A DNA stretch of 64,000 nucleotides, taken from assembly GCA_002083525.1 (NCBI GenBank), contig LWDM01000060.1, positions 1 to 64,000 on the forward strand. Direction: 5' to 3'. The stretch comes from Proteobacteria bacterium SG_bin9. Its GTDB lineage: Bacteria; Pseudomonadota; Alphaproteobacteria; Rhizobiales; Xanthobacteraceae. Positions 1 to 8,514 of this stretch are shown here, piece after piece; the first letter of the stretch is position 1; each line of letters begins with the position of its first letter. The notes beneath the pieces were generated by a model. That model worked only from the letters and a program-made list of their open reading frames with translations, ran no database searches and was not told the origin of the DNA. The position numbers and the translations under genes were made by a program.

Positions 1-44
1 TCGCGCGTGAAGAACGCGCGCCCCGGAATGACGATGAGTATGAT

Positions 45-80
45 CCAAAAAGAAACCGCCCGTGGGGAGCGGGCGGTTTC
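45..80 (-). terminator. Rho-independent terminator after the 71-aa peptide gene
   Basis: A perfect 11-bp stem (52-62 with 70-80, arm GAAACCGCCCG) encloses a 7-nt loop. Read on the minus strand it is followed by TTTTT. It lies about 115 nt beyond the stop of the minus-strand gene at 195-410 and would end that transcript, and possibly flhA read-through. Confidence 0.8.
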
Positions 81-194
81 CGTAGAGTCAACTTGGGGGT
101 CGTCTACTTGGGGTTTACTGGGGTCTCCAGTTACTCACACGGCGACTTCGGGGGGCTGGTGGAAGAGCCGTATGAATTCGTCAAATTCCTTCAG

Positions 195-410
195 TTAGCG
201 GATCACCGTATTTGCAGAGTCGGTGATCACGACCGGTTTGCCGGCCTTCACGACGCCCGGGCTTGTGGCGCGGGCGGTCTGTGTCAGTCCGTCGTCCGAG
301 TTCACACGTGCCGTGATGCCAAGGCCCGCAACGGCAATCGCCGCCACGAGCGCAACCACCACGATTTTCAAGTGGGTCGTCCGATCCGCACTGTAAATCG
401 AATGGTTCAT
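195..410 (-). CDS. small membrane-anchored hypothetical protein (71 aa)
   Basis: The start is ATG with a strong AGGAGG Shine-Dalgarno 5 nt upstream. The peptide has a polar N-terminus of about 13 residues and one hydrophobic segment at about residues 14-30 (LKIVVVALVAAIAVAGLGI). A polar C-terminal tail of about 40 residues follows, probably periplasmic. The segment could be a signal anchor or an uncleaved signal peptide. No catalytic motif is visible. Similar short peptides are known to me from Bradyrhizobium genomes, but no function is known to me. It lies downstream of flhA on the same strand, 269 nt away, with its own ribosome site and its own terminator, so it is probably a separate transcription unit. 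Confidence 0.7.
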   Translation of the reverse strand: MNHSIYSADRTTHLKIVVVALVAAIAVAGLGITARVNSDDGLTQTARATSPGVVKAGKPVVITDSANTVIR

Positions 411-527
411 TTACGCCTCCTGCCGCTTCTGAATCGGCTGCACGGAGATTTGTCGGGTCCCTCCGGCGGTCGGTTCAAAGCGTGTCATGGCAAAAACGTA
501 GGAAGGCGAAGGGAGGTTCCTAAGGGG

Positions 528-547
528 TCATCACATCGACGTGATGA
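528..547. repeat. 7-bp hairpin between flhA and the 71-aa gene
   Basis: TCATCAC (528-534) pairs with GTGATGA (541-547) across 6 nt. It lies 130 nt beyond the flhA stop and about 120 nt upstream of the next minus-strand start. No T-tract follows, so it could be a weak terminator or an operator. The rest of 411-679 shows nothing recognisable. Confidence 0.35.
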
Positions 548-679
548 GACGTGATGTTCTCGTTATATCGGTTGCCTGTTGCCGTCACGCAACATCGCGA
601 TTTTGGTAAAAGTAAGCAATATCAATCGCTTGCGGAAACGCTCACGCGCCCCTCACAAGAGCGTGTCGCGGCGGGCCGA

Positions 680-2815
680 TCAGATGCTGCCGACGGTCTT
701 CAGCTTGGCGCGCGGATGGATTTCAGCCTGCGACATGACCGTCGTCTGCGCCCGGAAACGTTCCACCAGCGAGCGGACGAACGGCCGGATCGCTGCCGAC
801 GTCACCAGCACCGGTGCTTCGCCTTCGCGTGCGGCCTGTTCGAAGCGCTCGCGCACGATGGTCATGAATTCCGACAGCTTCGACGGCTGCATCGCCAGCG
901 AGCGATCCTCGCCGGTGCCGACGAGCGACTCGGCAAAAGCCTGCTCCCACTTCGCCGACATGGCGATGAGCGGCAGGTAGCCGTTGTGCGAGGTGTTCTG
1001 CGCACAGATCTGGCGGGCAAGACGTGCGCGCACGTGTTCGACGATAATCGCCGGGTTGCGCGAGAACGCGAGTGCGTCGGCGACGCCTTCGAGAATGGTC
1101 GAGAGATCGCGGATCGAGATGCGTTCGGCGAGCAAAAGTTGGAGGACGCGCTGGATTCCCGACGCTGTGATCTGGCTCGGCACGATGTCCTTGACGAGTT
1201 CGCTCTGCTCCTTCGGCAGATCTTTCAGCAGCTTCTGCACTTCGCCGTACGAGAGGAGGTCGGAGACGTTCGCCTTCAGCAGTTCGGTCAGATGCGTGGA
1301 GAGCACGGTCGCGGAATCGACAACCGTGTAGCCCTTCAGCGAGGCTTCTTCTTTCAGCACCGCATCCACCCAGGTTGCGGGCAGGCCGAAGGTCGGTTCG
1401 GTGGTGTGCGTGCCTGGCAGGTCGACCTGATTGCCCATCGGGTCCATGACCATGTACTGGTTCGCCCAGATGCGGCCGGTGCCGGCGTCAACTTCCTTGA
1501 TCTTGATGACGTAGGTGTTGGCCTCAAGCTGCACGTTGTCGAGAATCCGCACCGACGGCATGACGAAGCCCATCTCCATCGCCAGCGAACGGCGCAGCGC
1601 CTTGATCTGCTCGGTGAGGCGGTCGGTGCCGTCGGGCCCGTTGACCAGCGGCAGCAGCGCATAGCCGAGTTCGATCTTGAGGTCGTCGATCTTCAGCGCA
1701 GCCGAGATCGGCTCTTCCGCGGCGGCTGCAGCAGCGGCTGCGGCTTCCGGAGTCGCAGCGGCCGCGGCCGTTTCCTGCGTCACCACTGCGTGCTTGTACT
1801 TGCGAGCGTAGAGCGCGAGCGCTCCGGCGCCGCCGCCGAGCAGCAGGAACGGCAGCGCCGGAATACCCGGCAGAAGTCCGAGGATCAGCATCACTGCGGC
1901 CGACATGCCGAGCGCCTGCGGGTAGCCGGAGAACTGCTTCATCAGCGCCTTGTCGGCAGCGCCGGTGACACCGGCCTTCGACACGAGCAGGCCGGCGGCG
2001 GTCGACACGATCAGCGCCGGGATTTGCGTGACGAGGCCGTCGCCGACGGTCAGCAGGGTGTAGGTCTTCGCCGCGTCGGCAAAGCCGAGGTTCATCTGCG
2101 CGACGCCGATAATGATGCCGCCGACGATGTTGATGAAAACGATCAGCAGGCCGGCGACGGCGTCGCCGCGCACGAACTTCGAGGCACCGTCCATGGCGCC
2201 GAAGAAGCCGCTTTCGTCTTCCAGCGCCTTGCGGCGTTCTTTCGCGGTCTTCTCGTCGATCAGGCCGGCGGAGAGATCGGCGTCGATCGCCATCTGCTTG
2301 CCGGGCATCGCGTCCAACGCGAAGCGCGCGGCGACTTCGGCGATACGGCCCGAACCCTTGGTGATGACGACGAAGTTGACGATGACGAGAATGGCAAAAA
2401 CGATGATGCCGATGACGTAGTTGCCGCCCATCACAAAGTTGCCGAAGGCCTCGATGACGTGCCCGGCGGCCGCGGTGCCTTCGTGACCCTTCGACAGGAT
2501 GAGGCGGGTCGACGCCAGGTTCAGCGACAGCCGCAGCATGGTCGAAATCAGCAGCACGGTCGGAAAGGCGGAGAATTCGATCGGCGTCTGGATGAACAGC
2601 GCCGTCATCAGGATCAGGATCGAGAGCGTGATCGAGATCGCCAAGAACAGGTCGAGGATGATCGACGGCAGCGGAACGATCAGAACCGCGAGAATGACCA
2701 GGATACCAATGGCGAGCGCGATATCGCCGCGCCTCAACATCGCTCCGAAATCGCTGAGGCTTGGAATTCCGAGATTGCCAGAACCGGCGCCTTGACCCGC
2801 CGTCACATCCACCAT
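680..2815 (-). CDS. flhA: flagellar type III export gate protein FlhA
   Basis: FlhA forms the nonameric export gate of the flagellar secretion apparatus in the inner membrane. Its cytoplasmic C-terminal ring docks chaperone-substrate complexes. The 711-aa product has about 40 N-terminal residues, then a block of transmembrane helices beginning at about residue 27. The conserved FHIPEP cytoplasmic loop follows (GRIAEVAARFALDAMPGKQMAIDADL). The long C-terminal domain starts after an Ala-rich linker at about residue 355. The start is ATG at 2815, preceded by GAGGGGAAG; the open frame continues 52 codons upstream, but that extension is not FlhA-like. No other flagellar gene lies within the window. 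Confidence 0.95.
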   Translation of the reverse strand: MVDVTAGQGAGSGNLGIPSLSDFGAMLRRGDIALAIGILVILAVLIVPLPSIILDLFLAISITLSILILMTALFIQTPIEFSAFPTVLLISTMLRLSLNLASTRLILSKGHEGTAAAGHVIEAFGNFVMGGNYVIGIIVFAILVIVNFVVITKGSGRIAEVAARFALDAMPGKQMAIDADLSAGLIDEKTAKERRKALEDESGFFGAMDGASKFVRGDAVAGLLIVFINIVGGIIIGVAQMNLGFADAAKTYTLLTVGDGLVTQIPALIVSTAAGLLVSKAGVTGAADKALMKQFSGYPQALGMSAAVMLILGLLPGIPALPFLLLGGGAGALALYARKYKHAVVTQETAAAAATPEAAAAAAAAAEEPISAALKIDDLKIELGYALLPLVNGPDGTDRLTEQIKALRRSLAMEMGFVMPSVRILDNVQLEANTYVIKIKEVDAGTGRIWANQYMVMDPMGNQVDLPGTHTTEPTFGLPATWVDAVLKEEASLKGYTVVDSATVLSTHLTELLKANVSDLLSYGEVQKLLKDLPKEQSELVKDIVPSQITASGIQRVLQLLLAERISIRDLSTILEGVADALAFSRNPAIIVEHVRARLARQICAQNTSHNGYLPLIAMSAKWEQAFAESLVGTGEDRSLAMQPSKLSEFMTIVRERFEQAAREGEAPVLVTSAAIRPFVRSLVERFRAQTTVMSQAEIHPRAKLKTVGSI

Positions 2816-3037
2816 GGTCGCCGCTTCCCCTCGCGCATGACGCTCACGGCCGGAAAAGGCCGCCGCGGCGGCTTGCGGGCCGCCGCCACGAAAGTGAGGT
2901 ACCGCGCTGGCTTCCACGGGGCTGATCCCTCCCGTTCTGCACGACCGACGACACTCGACTTCACTGGGCAAAATTTGCCCGGTGTATGGTTAGCAAAGGG
3001 TTAATCCGGGCTGGGGACGGGCCGAAATTCCGTTGGA

Positions 3038-4342
3038 ATGACGCATAGCTGCCCATTTTCTGCGCGGCTTGACCGCGACATGCGCAGGAGCGACGTTTGG
3101 GCCGTGCCGGACGTCAGCGATTCCTCTTCCCCCAAGCCTTTCCAGCCCGATTCCCGCGATGCGTGGACGAGGCTCGGCCTTGCCTTGATCATCGGTTCGA
3201 TCGGCAGCGTCGGGCTGTGGTCCGTCGTTGTCGTGTTGCCGGTGGTTCAGGCCGATTTCGGCGCCACGCGTGCGGATGCCTCGCTCTCCTTTACGCTGTG
3301 CATGATCGGGTTCGGCGTCGGCGCGGTTTTACTCGGCAAACTCGCAGACAAGCGCGGCATCATCACCGCCGTCGGTGTGGGAACGACAATCTGCTGCCTC
3401 GGATATGTGGCGGCGGCTGCATCGCCGACTCTGATGCTCTTTAATATCTCCCACCTTGCGATCGGCCTCGGCTCGGCAGCGACCTTCGCGCCGTTGATGG
3501 CTGAAGCCTCGCACTGGTTCGAACGCCGGCGCGGTCTGGCCGTGACGATCGCCGCCAGCGGAAACTATCTCGGCGGTGCGATCTGGCCGACCATTGTCGA
3601 ACGCGGCATGGCCTCGGCCGGCTGGCGCACCACGATCGCAGCGGTCGCTGCGGCCGTTGCGGTGAGCATGGGCCTTACACTGTTTGCTTTGTGGCTGCGT
3701 ATGCGTGGCGGTGCCGCGCGATCTCATGCGCAAGCGGCCGCACCCCGCATCGATCTGCGGCTGAGCACAAACGCGCTGACGGTCATTCTTTGCTTGGCGT
3801 CGATCTCCTGCTGCGTGGCGATGGCGATGCCGCAGGTCCACATCGTCGCCTATTGCGGCGATCTCGGTTACGGCGTCGCGCGCGGCGCCGAGATGCTGTC
3901 CATCATGCTGGGGCTCGGCATCGTCAGCCGGATCGGTTCGGGTTATCTGGCGGATCGTATCGGCGGACTGAAGACGCTCTTGATCGGATCGATGGCACAG
4001 GGCTTCGCGCTTGTGTTCTATATTTTCTTCGACAGCCTTACGTCGCTGTACCTGATCTCCGCCATGTTCGGTCTGTTCCAGGGCGGGATTGTGCCGAGCT
4101 ACGCCATCATCGTGCGGGAATCGATGCCGGCGAGCGAAGCAGCGACGCGCATCGGCATCGTAATCTTCGCGTCCATTCTTGGCATGTCGTTCGGCGGCTG
4201 GATATCCGGCTGGATCTTCGACAAGACGGGATCTTACGGCGTTGCGTTCCTGAACGGCGTTGCCTGGAACGTGCTGAATCTCGGCATCGCCATGCTGCTG
4301 ATCCTGCGTGCGCGGCAGCGGATGCAGCTTGCGCCGGCTTAG
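3038..4342 (+). CDS. MFS transporter, monocarboxylate/oxalate-formate antiporter-like
   Basis: The 434-aa protein has an N-terminal polar extension of about 48 residues, then roughly twelve hydrophobic segments with a central loop at about residues 225-250. This is the usual Major Facilitator architecture. The loop between helices 2 and 3 carries the MFS signature as GKLADKRG, and its second-half counterpart is GYLADRIGG. The WRTTIAAVAAAVAV segment and overall pattern resemble MCT/OFA-type transporters of small organic acids; the substrate cannot be read from sequence. ATG at 3038 is used, but ATG at 3080 is an alternative because neither has a convincing ribosome site. The gene is divergent from flhA and ends 87 nt before the tRNA. 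Confidence 0.8.
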   Translation: MTHSCPFSARLDRDMRRSDVWAVPDVSDSSSPKPFQPDSRDAWTRLGLALIIGSIGSVGLWSVVVVLPVVQADFGATRADASLSFTLCMIGFGVGAVLLGKLADKRGIITAVGVGTTICCLGYVAAAASPTLMLFNISHLAIGLGSAATFAPLMAEASHWFERRRGLAVTIAASGNYLGGAIWPTIVERGMASAGWRTTIAAVAAAVAVSMGLTLFALWLRMRGGAARSHAQAAAPRIDLRLSTNALTVILCLASISCCVAMAMPQVHIVAYCGDLGYGVARGAEMLSIMLGLGIVSRIGSGYLADRIGGLKTLLIGSMAQGFALVFYIFFDSLTSLYLISAMFGLFQGGIVPSYAIIVRESMPASEAATRIGIVIFASILGMSFGGWISGWIFDKTGSYGVAFLNGVAWNVLNLGIAMLLILRARQRMQLAPA

Positions 4343-4429
4343 CCTTGTCTCATGGGCGTTTGCGGATTGCCCGCAGGCCACCTGCATTGTATGGAACGGA
4401 ACCTGCTGCCGTGCGTCGCGGACCGGGCG

Positions 4430-4505
4430 GGGCCTGTAGCTCAATGGTTAGAGCCGACCGCTCATAACGGTCTGGTTCCTGGTTCGAGTCCAGGCGGGCC
4501 CACCA
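4430..4505 (+). tRNA. tRNA with CAT anticodon, probably tRNA-Ile2 (lysidine type)
   Basis: The cloverleaf folds completely. The acceptor is GGGCCTG with CGGGCCC, and the D-stem is GCTC/GAGC around an 8-nt loop. The anticodon stem GACCG/CGGTC holds CAT at 4463-4465. The T-stem is CCTGG/CCAGG with loop TTCGAGT, followed by discriminator A and an encoded CCA. A CAT anticodon can mean initiator Met, elongator Met or Ile2. The short AATGGTTA D-loop and the acceptor resemble ileX-type tRNAs more than elongator Met, and initiator hallmarks are absent, so Ile2 (modified by TilS to read AUA) is favoured. The tRNA call itself is secure. Confidence 0.93.
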
Positions 4506-4526
4506 TCGCGCGCTCAAGACATAACG

Positions 4527-5699
4527 TTACTGCGCCTTTTCAATACGGCGCACGTTGACTTGTTTGACGGAGACCGTCCCCTTTGGAAGAGGCGGTTCTG
4601 GCGATGCGGCAGACAGTTCGATCAGCAGGGTCGGCTCGGAGCTGCTGCAATACTCCTTTATCAACTTGGCGATGTCATTGAGCCCCGAGCCCGCCGGCTG
4701 GAAGTCGAAATGATCGCCTACGATCCAAACCGTATGGCGCTGTGCAAGCACGTTCCGGATCGGTTGCAAACTTCGGCCCAGTAAGTTGCTGAGACGTTCG
4801 ATATTGGGAGCCGTCTGCAGGGGATCGACCATCTCCGGCCCGATATCGTCGATTACAACAAGTTGTGCTTCGGACCATGGCCAGTAACCGATGTTCGCGG
4901 GGCCGGAGTCGTCCGGATATCGGCCGGGGGTTACGTCCGATGCGAACTCAAGCAGTGATGCGAAACCGACGTAACGTACTTTGTGTCCTTTGAAGGCGAA
5001 CTCGGTGCCAAGGCCTGTGGCAAGTGACGTCCGGCCCGATCCGACGGGGCCCCCGATGATGACCTGGCGCGCGGAAACCTCCGGCGGCGTGGGCGCGTCG
5101 ATGAATTTCTGCAGCTCGCGTGCGCCGTCCGTGCTGATCGTCGGGACCGCGTCAGCGAGACGGAAAAGGTAGGGCAGCCCGGCTTTCTGCCAGATGATCT
5201 TCTGGCGGAGCCATCGCGGCGCCAGGATGATCGCTACGCCGAGCACACCGAATGCAATCGGGAAGGCATAGGCGGCGATTTGGTGAAAGGCGAAGCCGAC
5301 AACGCCGCCCAGCGCCATGTAGACCGCGGCAATAATCGCGTTGTCGCGCAGAAGCTTTTTGTCGAGCACGAACACGGCGGTCGCTTGAGTTACCGATGAG
5401 CGGTAAGCGCTCAACTCCCAGAGCGAAACAGCGGCGACGGTGATGAGCAGCCCGCCAAGGCTTCCATCCCGGTAGGTTGCATCGGCCCCATACATCCAAC
5501 GGCCCACGGCAAACGTCGCAAGAAAATCAGCGAGAATGCCGATACAGATGTGGCCGAGCTGATCGGCCATCCAGGTGTAGGAATATGTCGACGCGCTCTG
5601 GACTTCCTTGCCATAGACGTCGCGCCAGAACTGTCGAAGCAGGTCACGCGTCGTGATGTCCGGCGGGGACGGAGCCGGGTCTTTTCCGTCGCCGGTCAT
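4527..5699 (-). CDS. membrane-anchored P-loop NTPase-like protein, third gene of a cytochrome operon
   Basis: The 390-aa protein has a polar N-terminus, then hydrophobic segments at about residues 48-66, 82-97, 120-137 and 143-161. The cytoplasmic C-terminal half is AAA/IstB-like. Walker A is GGPVGSGRTS at 216-225, in which the usual lysine is Arg223 (codon CGG). Walker B is LVVIDD at 280-285, and a QRHTVWIVGDH strand-sensor segment lies further on. The start ATG overlaps the stop of the upstream gene (ATGA at 5696-5699), which implies translational coupling. I do not recognise a named family. An ATP- or nucleotide-dependent assembly or regulatory role for the cytochrome upstream is inference from the operon. 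Its stop is 22 nt from the end of the tRNA, with convergent transcription. Confidence 0.75.
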   Translation of the reverse strand: MTGDGKDPAPSPPDITTRDLLRQFWRDVYGKEVQSASTYSYTWMADQLGHICIGILADFLATFAVGRWMYGADATYRDGSLGGLLITVAAVSLWELSAYRSSVTQATAVFVLDKKLLRDNAIIAAVYMALGGVVGFAFHQIAAYAFPIAFGVLGVAIILAPRWLRQKIIWQKAGLPYLFRLADAVPTISTDGARELQKFIDAPTPPEVSARQVIIGGPVGSGRTSLATGLGTEFAFKGHKVRYVGFASLLEFASDVTPGRYPDDSGPANIGYWPWSEAQLVVIDDIGPEMVDPLQTAPNIERLSNLLGRSLQPIRNVLAQRHTVWIVGDHFDFQPAGSGLNDIAKLIKEYCSSSEPTLLIELSAASPEPPLPKGTVSVKQVNVRRIEKAQ

Positions 5700-6292
5700 G
5701 GCAGGCTTACCGGGACAGTGTCATGCCTAGGCCTTGTCAGCCGAAACAGCGTTGCGGCACCAAGCGCTGCGATCATAATCGCGCCGATCCACGGCGAGGG
5801 CGGCCGGCCGAATACGACTGTTGAGCCGATCGTGGAAAGTATGAAAAGCAGGGTTGCCGCGACGTGGATCCACGCGATGGCGAGGCCGAACCACGCCACG
5901 AGCACGCTGATCGCCCAAACTCCTGCGAGCAGAAAATTGCTGGTGGCGACCAGGCTGCCTTGCAGAGCGTAGGTCACAGGGAAGCTCGCTTTGAGCATGA
6001 CCCCGAAGCCGTACCAGAGATGTATAAGATACATCGCAAGACCAACCGCCCACCAATGGAGCCACGCGCCGCGCAACGGCCTGCGTCCGATCCAAAGGAT
6101 AAAGAGAACCAGAGCGGGCGCGGTCAGCAGTATGGTCGCCCAGGCCGTAAAGCGCGTTCGATTATAGGCGATGTCGCCGAATGCCAGCGCGCCCAAGAGG
6201 GCGAGCGTGCAGGCGATGGCAAATGCCAGAAACGGGAGCGCGAAGGAGCTTGGCCTGTGCAGTGCGACGGGATCGATCGTGGTCATAGCCAT
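5696..6292 (-). CDS. multi-spanning membrane protein of unknown function (198 aa)
   Basis: About six hydrophobic segments cover most of the protein, at roughly residues 17-38, 49-67, 80-95, 107-128, 130-155 and 166-183. Short charged loops connect them (GRRPLRG, TRPRHD). Trp, His and Tyr residues in WLHWWAVGLAMYLIHLWYG could bind heme or quinone, but no defined family pattern is visible. It sits 7 nt after the diheme cytochrome gene and overlaps the P-loop gene by 4 nt. The three are therefore almost certainly cotranscribed and probably form one membrane system. ATG at 6292 is used; an in-frame ATG two codons later is equally possible. Confidence 0.7.
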   Translation of the reverse strand: MAMTTIDPVALHRPSSFALPFLAFAIACTLALLGALAFGDIAYNRTRFTAWATILLTAPALVLFILWIGRRPLRGAWLHWWAVGLAMYLIHLWYGFGVMLKASFPVTYALQGSLVATSNFLLAGVWAISVLVAWFGLAIAWIHVAATLLFILSTIGSTVVFGRPPSPWIGAIMIAALGAATLFRLTRPRHDTVPVSLP

Positions 6293-6299
6293 GCCCCGC

Positions 6300-8156
6300 T
6301 CATAATGTCTTCAGGTATTCGAGCAGTTTTTCGAGCGCCGTTACGTCACGCTGCGGATCGTCGTAGCGCCAAGGATAGTCATGGCCGGCATTGGAGTTGC
6401 CGCGAAGCGTCGTATCGAAGCGGAACGGCGCTTGATCGTCGTTGCAGTTTCCGTCGGCCGCCGGAGGCTCGGTCTTGTATCCGACGGCATCCGGATCGTA
6501 ACGATTGTTGCCGCGGCAAAAAACCTTGGGACGCGGATCGAGGTTGATGAGCTGGCGCAGCGTCGGCACGCTGGCATTGTGCAGATATGGCGCGCGCAGG
6601 TACGTGCGCGGAATCGGGCTGTTGATGTAACCCAGCTCGTAACTCAGCGTGTCGAGTTTGAAGGAGAGCGGATGGCCGAGCCGATATTTCCGCGACGCCA
6701 GGTCGAGCGTGGCTGCCTGCTGTTGCCAGAAATAAGCGACCGCTAGATCGCCTTCGCTCTCCGCCTTCGCAGCCGCGGCCGATAGCTGCGCCTGTTGCGC
6801 GGTGAGGCTGACAGTTGCATCGGCCAAAAGACTTCCCGGAAAATCCGTCCATATCCCGAGCGGCAACATTCCCGCGTAGCGAAAGTTGATACGCGCGTCG
6901 TCGGTGCCGATGGCCGGTCTTCCTGCTGCGGCTGTGAGCGGTGTGATCTTGTGGATCGACGTTGCGCCGTCGAGACTCCAGGACCGCTCGCCTGGCGGCC
7001 GGTTGCCATGGCATGAATTGCAATGGCGCTGGTAGACGCCAAAGCCTTCCGCGACCCGTTGCGGATCGAGCGTCTTGTCGGGAAAGGCTTCCGAATAGCT
7101 CGGCACCGGATCGGAAATTCCCAGGGTTTCCGTGTACGCTGCGGCGCTGCGGATGTTCGAAACCGCCTGCGGCTGGGAAAGTGCGTCGATCGATGCGCCG
7201 GATGCGAAAGCGGCGACCATCGAGCGTGTCACCGGATCGCCGATGCTGCCGTCGTACTGCGAGCGTGGCCGCAAGGAGAGCTCTTGTTCAAAAACAACGG
7301 GTATTTTGGACAACGCGGCGTTGTCGGCCCCGGGCAAATTCAGCGCCGAGCGAACGATGCTGCGAAAAGGACGGGTCCGGCCGGGACCCGCCGGGAGGTC
7401 GGAAGCGTTCTTGAGCGCCGCCCCGTGAAACGGAAGGTCGTAGCGCGAGAGATCGCCGCCGATGCTGTCGCGAATGCCCGCAAGCCAGACATCGATCAGT
7501 CCGCGTTCGAGCAGCCGTTCCGATCGCGCGGGCAATCCGTCCGACGCGCCGCAGCGCGCTTCATAGGCCGACAGAATTTTCTCAGCGGAAAGCGCGGGAT
7601 CGAGCACGGCCGCCCGCACGCCGTCACTCCAGCCGATGATATCGAGATCCTGGTTACCCATGCCGTAGATGGGACCGGTCTTCCTGCCATCTTCGCGCCG
7701 CAGCTCACCGCTGTGGCAGGCTGCGCAGGCGAGACCAGCGAAGGCGACAGGCGTCACAAACGCTTTCGACGGGATCGCGCGGCTTATCGTGAAGCCGACG
7801 GGTAGTTTTTCTGCCGCGTTGGCGACGCAGGCGGGTTTGGCATCGTTTCCGTTTTTTGGATTGTCGAGAAATCCATACGCCTGCCAGAGATTGCGTCCGT
7901 TCTCGCGGCCATTACGAAACGCGCTGCCGGACACTTGTTCGAGAACCAGCGCGTATTTTAGCGGGAAGGTTTCAAGACCGATCGCACCCTCAGCAAAAGC
8001 CACTTTTGGTGAAGCGGGCGTCCAGGCGCTCCAGCGATATTCTCCAATCAGCCAAGCGGCTGTGACCAGAAGCAGTAAGCCGCCGCTGGCGTAAGCCAAG
8101 GCTTTAAGACCGGCCGCGATAAGCCGCGAAAGTGCCACCAGACCCCCCAGGTACAC
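6300..8156 (-). CDS. membrane-anchored diheme c-type cytochrome, peroxidase/RoxA-like
   Basis: The 618-aa protein has one hydrophobic segment at about residues 22-38, a signal anchor or Sec signal, then a large periplasmic domain. Two heme-attachment motifs are present: CAACH at 144-148 and CNSCH at 379-383. Two widely separated CxxCH motifs in a chain of about 600 residues are typical of the diheme cytochrome c peroxidase / rubber-oxygenase (RoxA, LatA) superfamily, not of the 350-aa CcpA/MauG type. Substrate is unknown; peroxide reduction or oxidative cleavage are both possible. The start is uncertain: the frame opens with GTG at 8156, while GTG at 8138 has GGGGGG 4 nt upstream and may be the true start. 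It is the first gene of a three-gene operon. Confidence 0.8.
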   Translation of the reverse strand: MYLGGLVALSRLIAAGLKALAYASGGLLLLVTAAWLIGEYRWSAWTPASPKVAFAEGAIGLETFPLKYALVLEQVSGSAFRNGRENGRNLWQAYGFLDNPKNGNDAKPACVANAAEKLPVGFTISRAIPSKAFVTPVAFAGLACAACHSGELRREDGRKTGPIYGMGNQDLDIIGWSDGVRAAVLDPALSAEKILSAYEARCGASDGLPARSERLLERGLIDVWLAGIRDSIGGDLSRYDLPFHGAALKNASDLPAGPGRTRPFRSIVRSALNLPGADNAALSKIPVVFEQELSLRPRSQYDGSIGDPVTRSMVAAFASGASIDALSQPQAVSNIRSAAAYTETLGISDPVPSYSEAFPDKTLDPQRVAEGFGVYQRHCNSCHGNRPPGERSWSLDGATSIHKITPLTAAAGRPAIGTDDARINFRYAGMLPLGIWTDFPGSLLADATVSLTAQQAQLSAAAAKAESEGDLAVAYFWQQQAATLDLASRKYRLGHPLSFKLDTLSYELGYINSPIPRTYLRAPYLHNASVPTLRQLINLDPRPKVFCRGNNRYDPDAVGYKTEPPAADGNCNDDQAPFRFDTTLRGNSNAGHDYPWRYDDPQRDVTALEKLLEYLKTL

Positions 8157-8514
8157 GGCTGCATCTTAAGGGCGCAATATGATAATTTTGCTACCGGGGC
8201 GACATAAACGGCTTGAAGTTGAGATCGTCGATCACGTGAGTACGTGTGGGAAAGAAGGAGCCGCGATGCGGCGTAGGTTTCCAGGGCTCGGCTGATGTTG
8301 AACGAACTCGACCTCATTCTTTCGTTATCCGCACAAATGGAATCCTCGGGCTGGATGAGGACGCAATTCTTCAAAACATTTGCACGCGTCCTCAGACGCT
8401 CGTAGGCGCAACCGGATTAAGCCTGCTTTTTTAGGTTAAGCGACGCGGGTGTTTGACGGCTTATTCGATTGGCAGCAGTCTAATCTTGGACACCGTGGGG
8501 CGCGCTGATGCGCG
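8157..8514. other. intergenic region between the cytochrome operon and the luxR-type gene
   Basis: There is no convincing coding sequence in these 358 bases. They must contain the divergent promoters of the cytochrome operon and the LuxR-type gene. The one structured element is a 9-bp inverted repeat, TGAGGACGC (8356-8364) and GCGTCCTCA (8386-8394), spaced by 21 nt and about 120 nt upstream of the regulator start. It could be an operator or a transcript hairpin. Confidence 0.5.

Noticed and set aside
551..3004. An 817-codon open frame on the plus strand opposite flhA
   Set aside because: It is Arg/His/Asp-rich low-complexity sequence with no family pattern, whereas the minus strand encodes full FlhA. 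It is a GC-rich antisense shadow.
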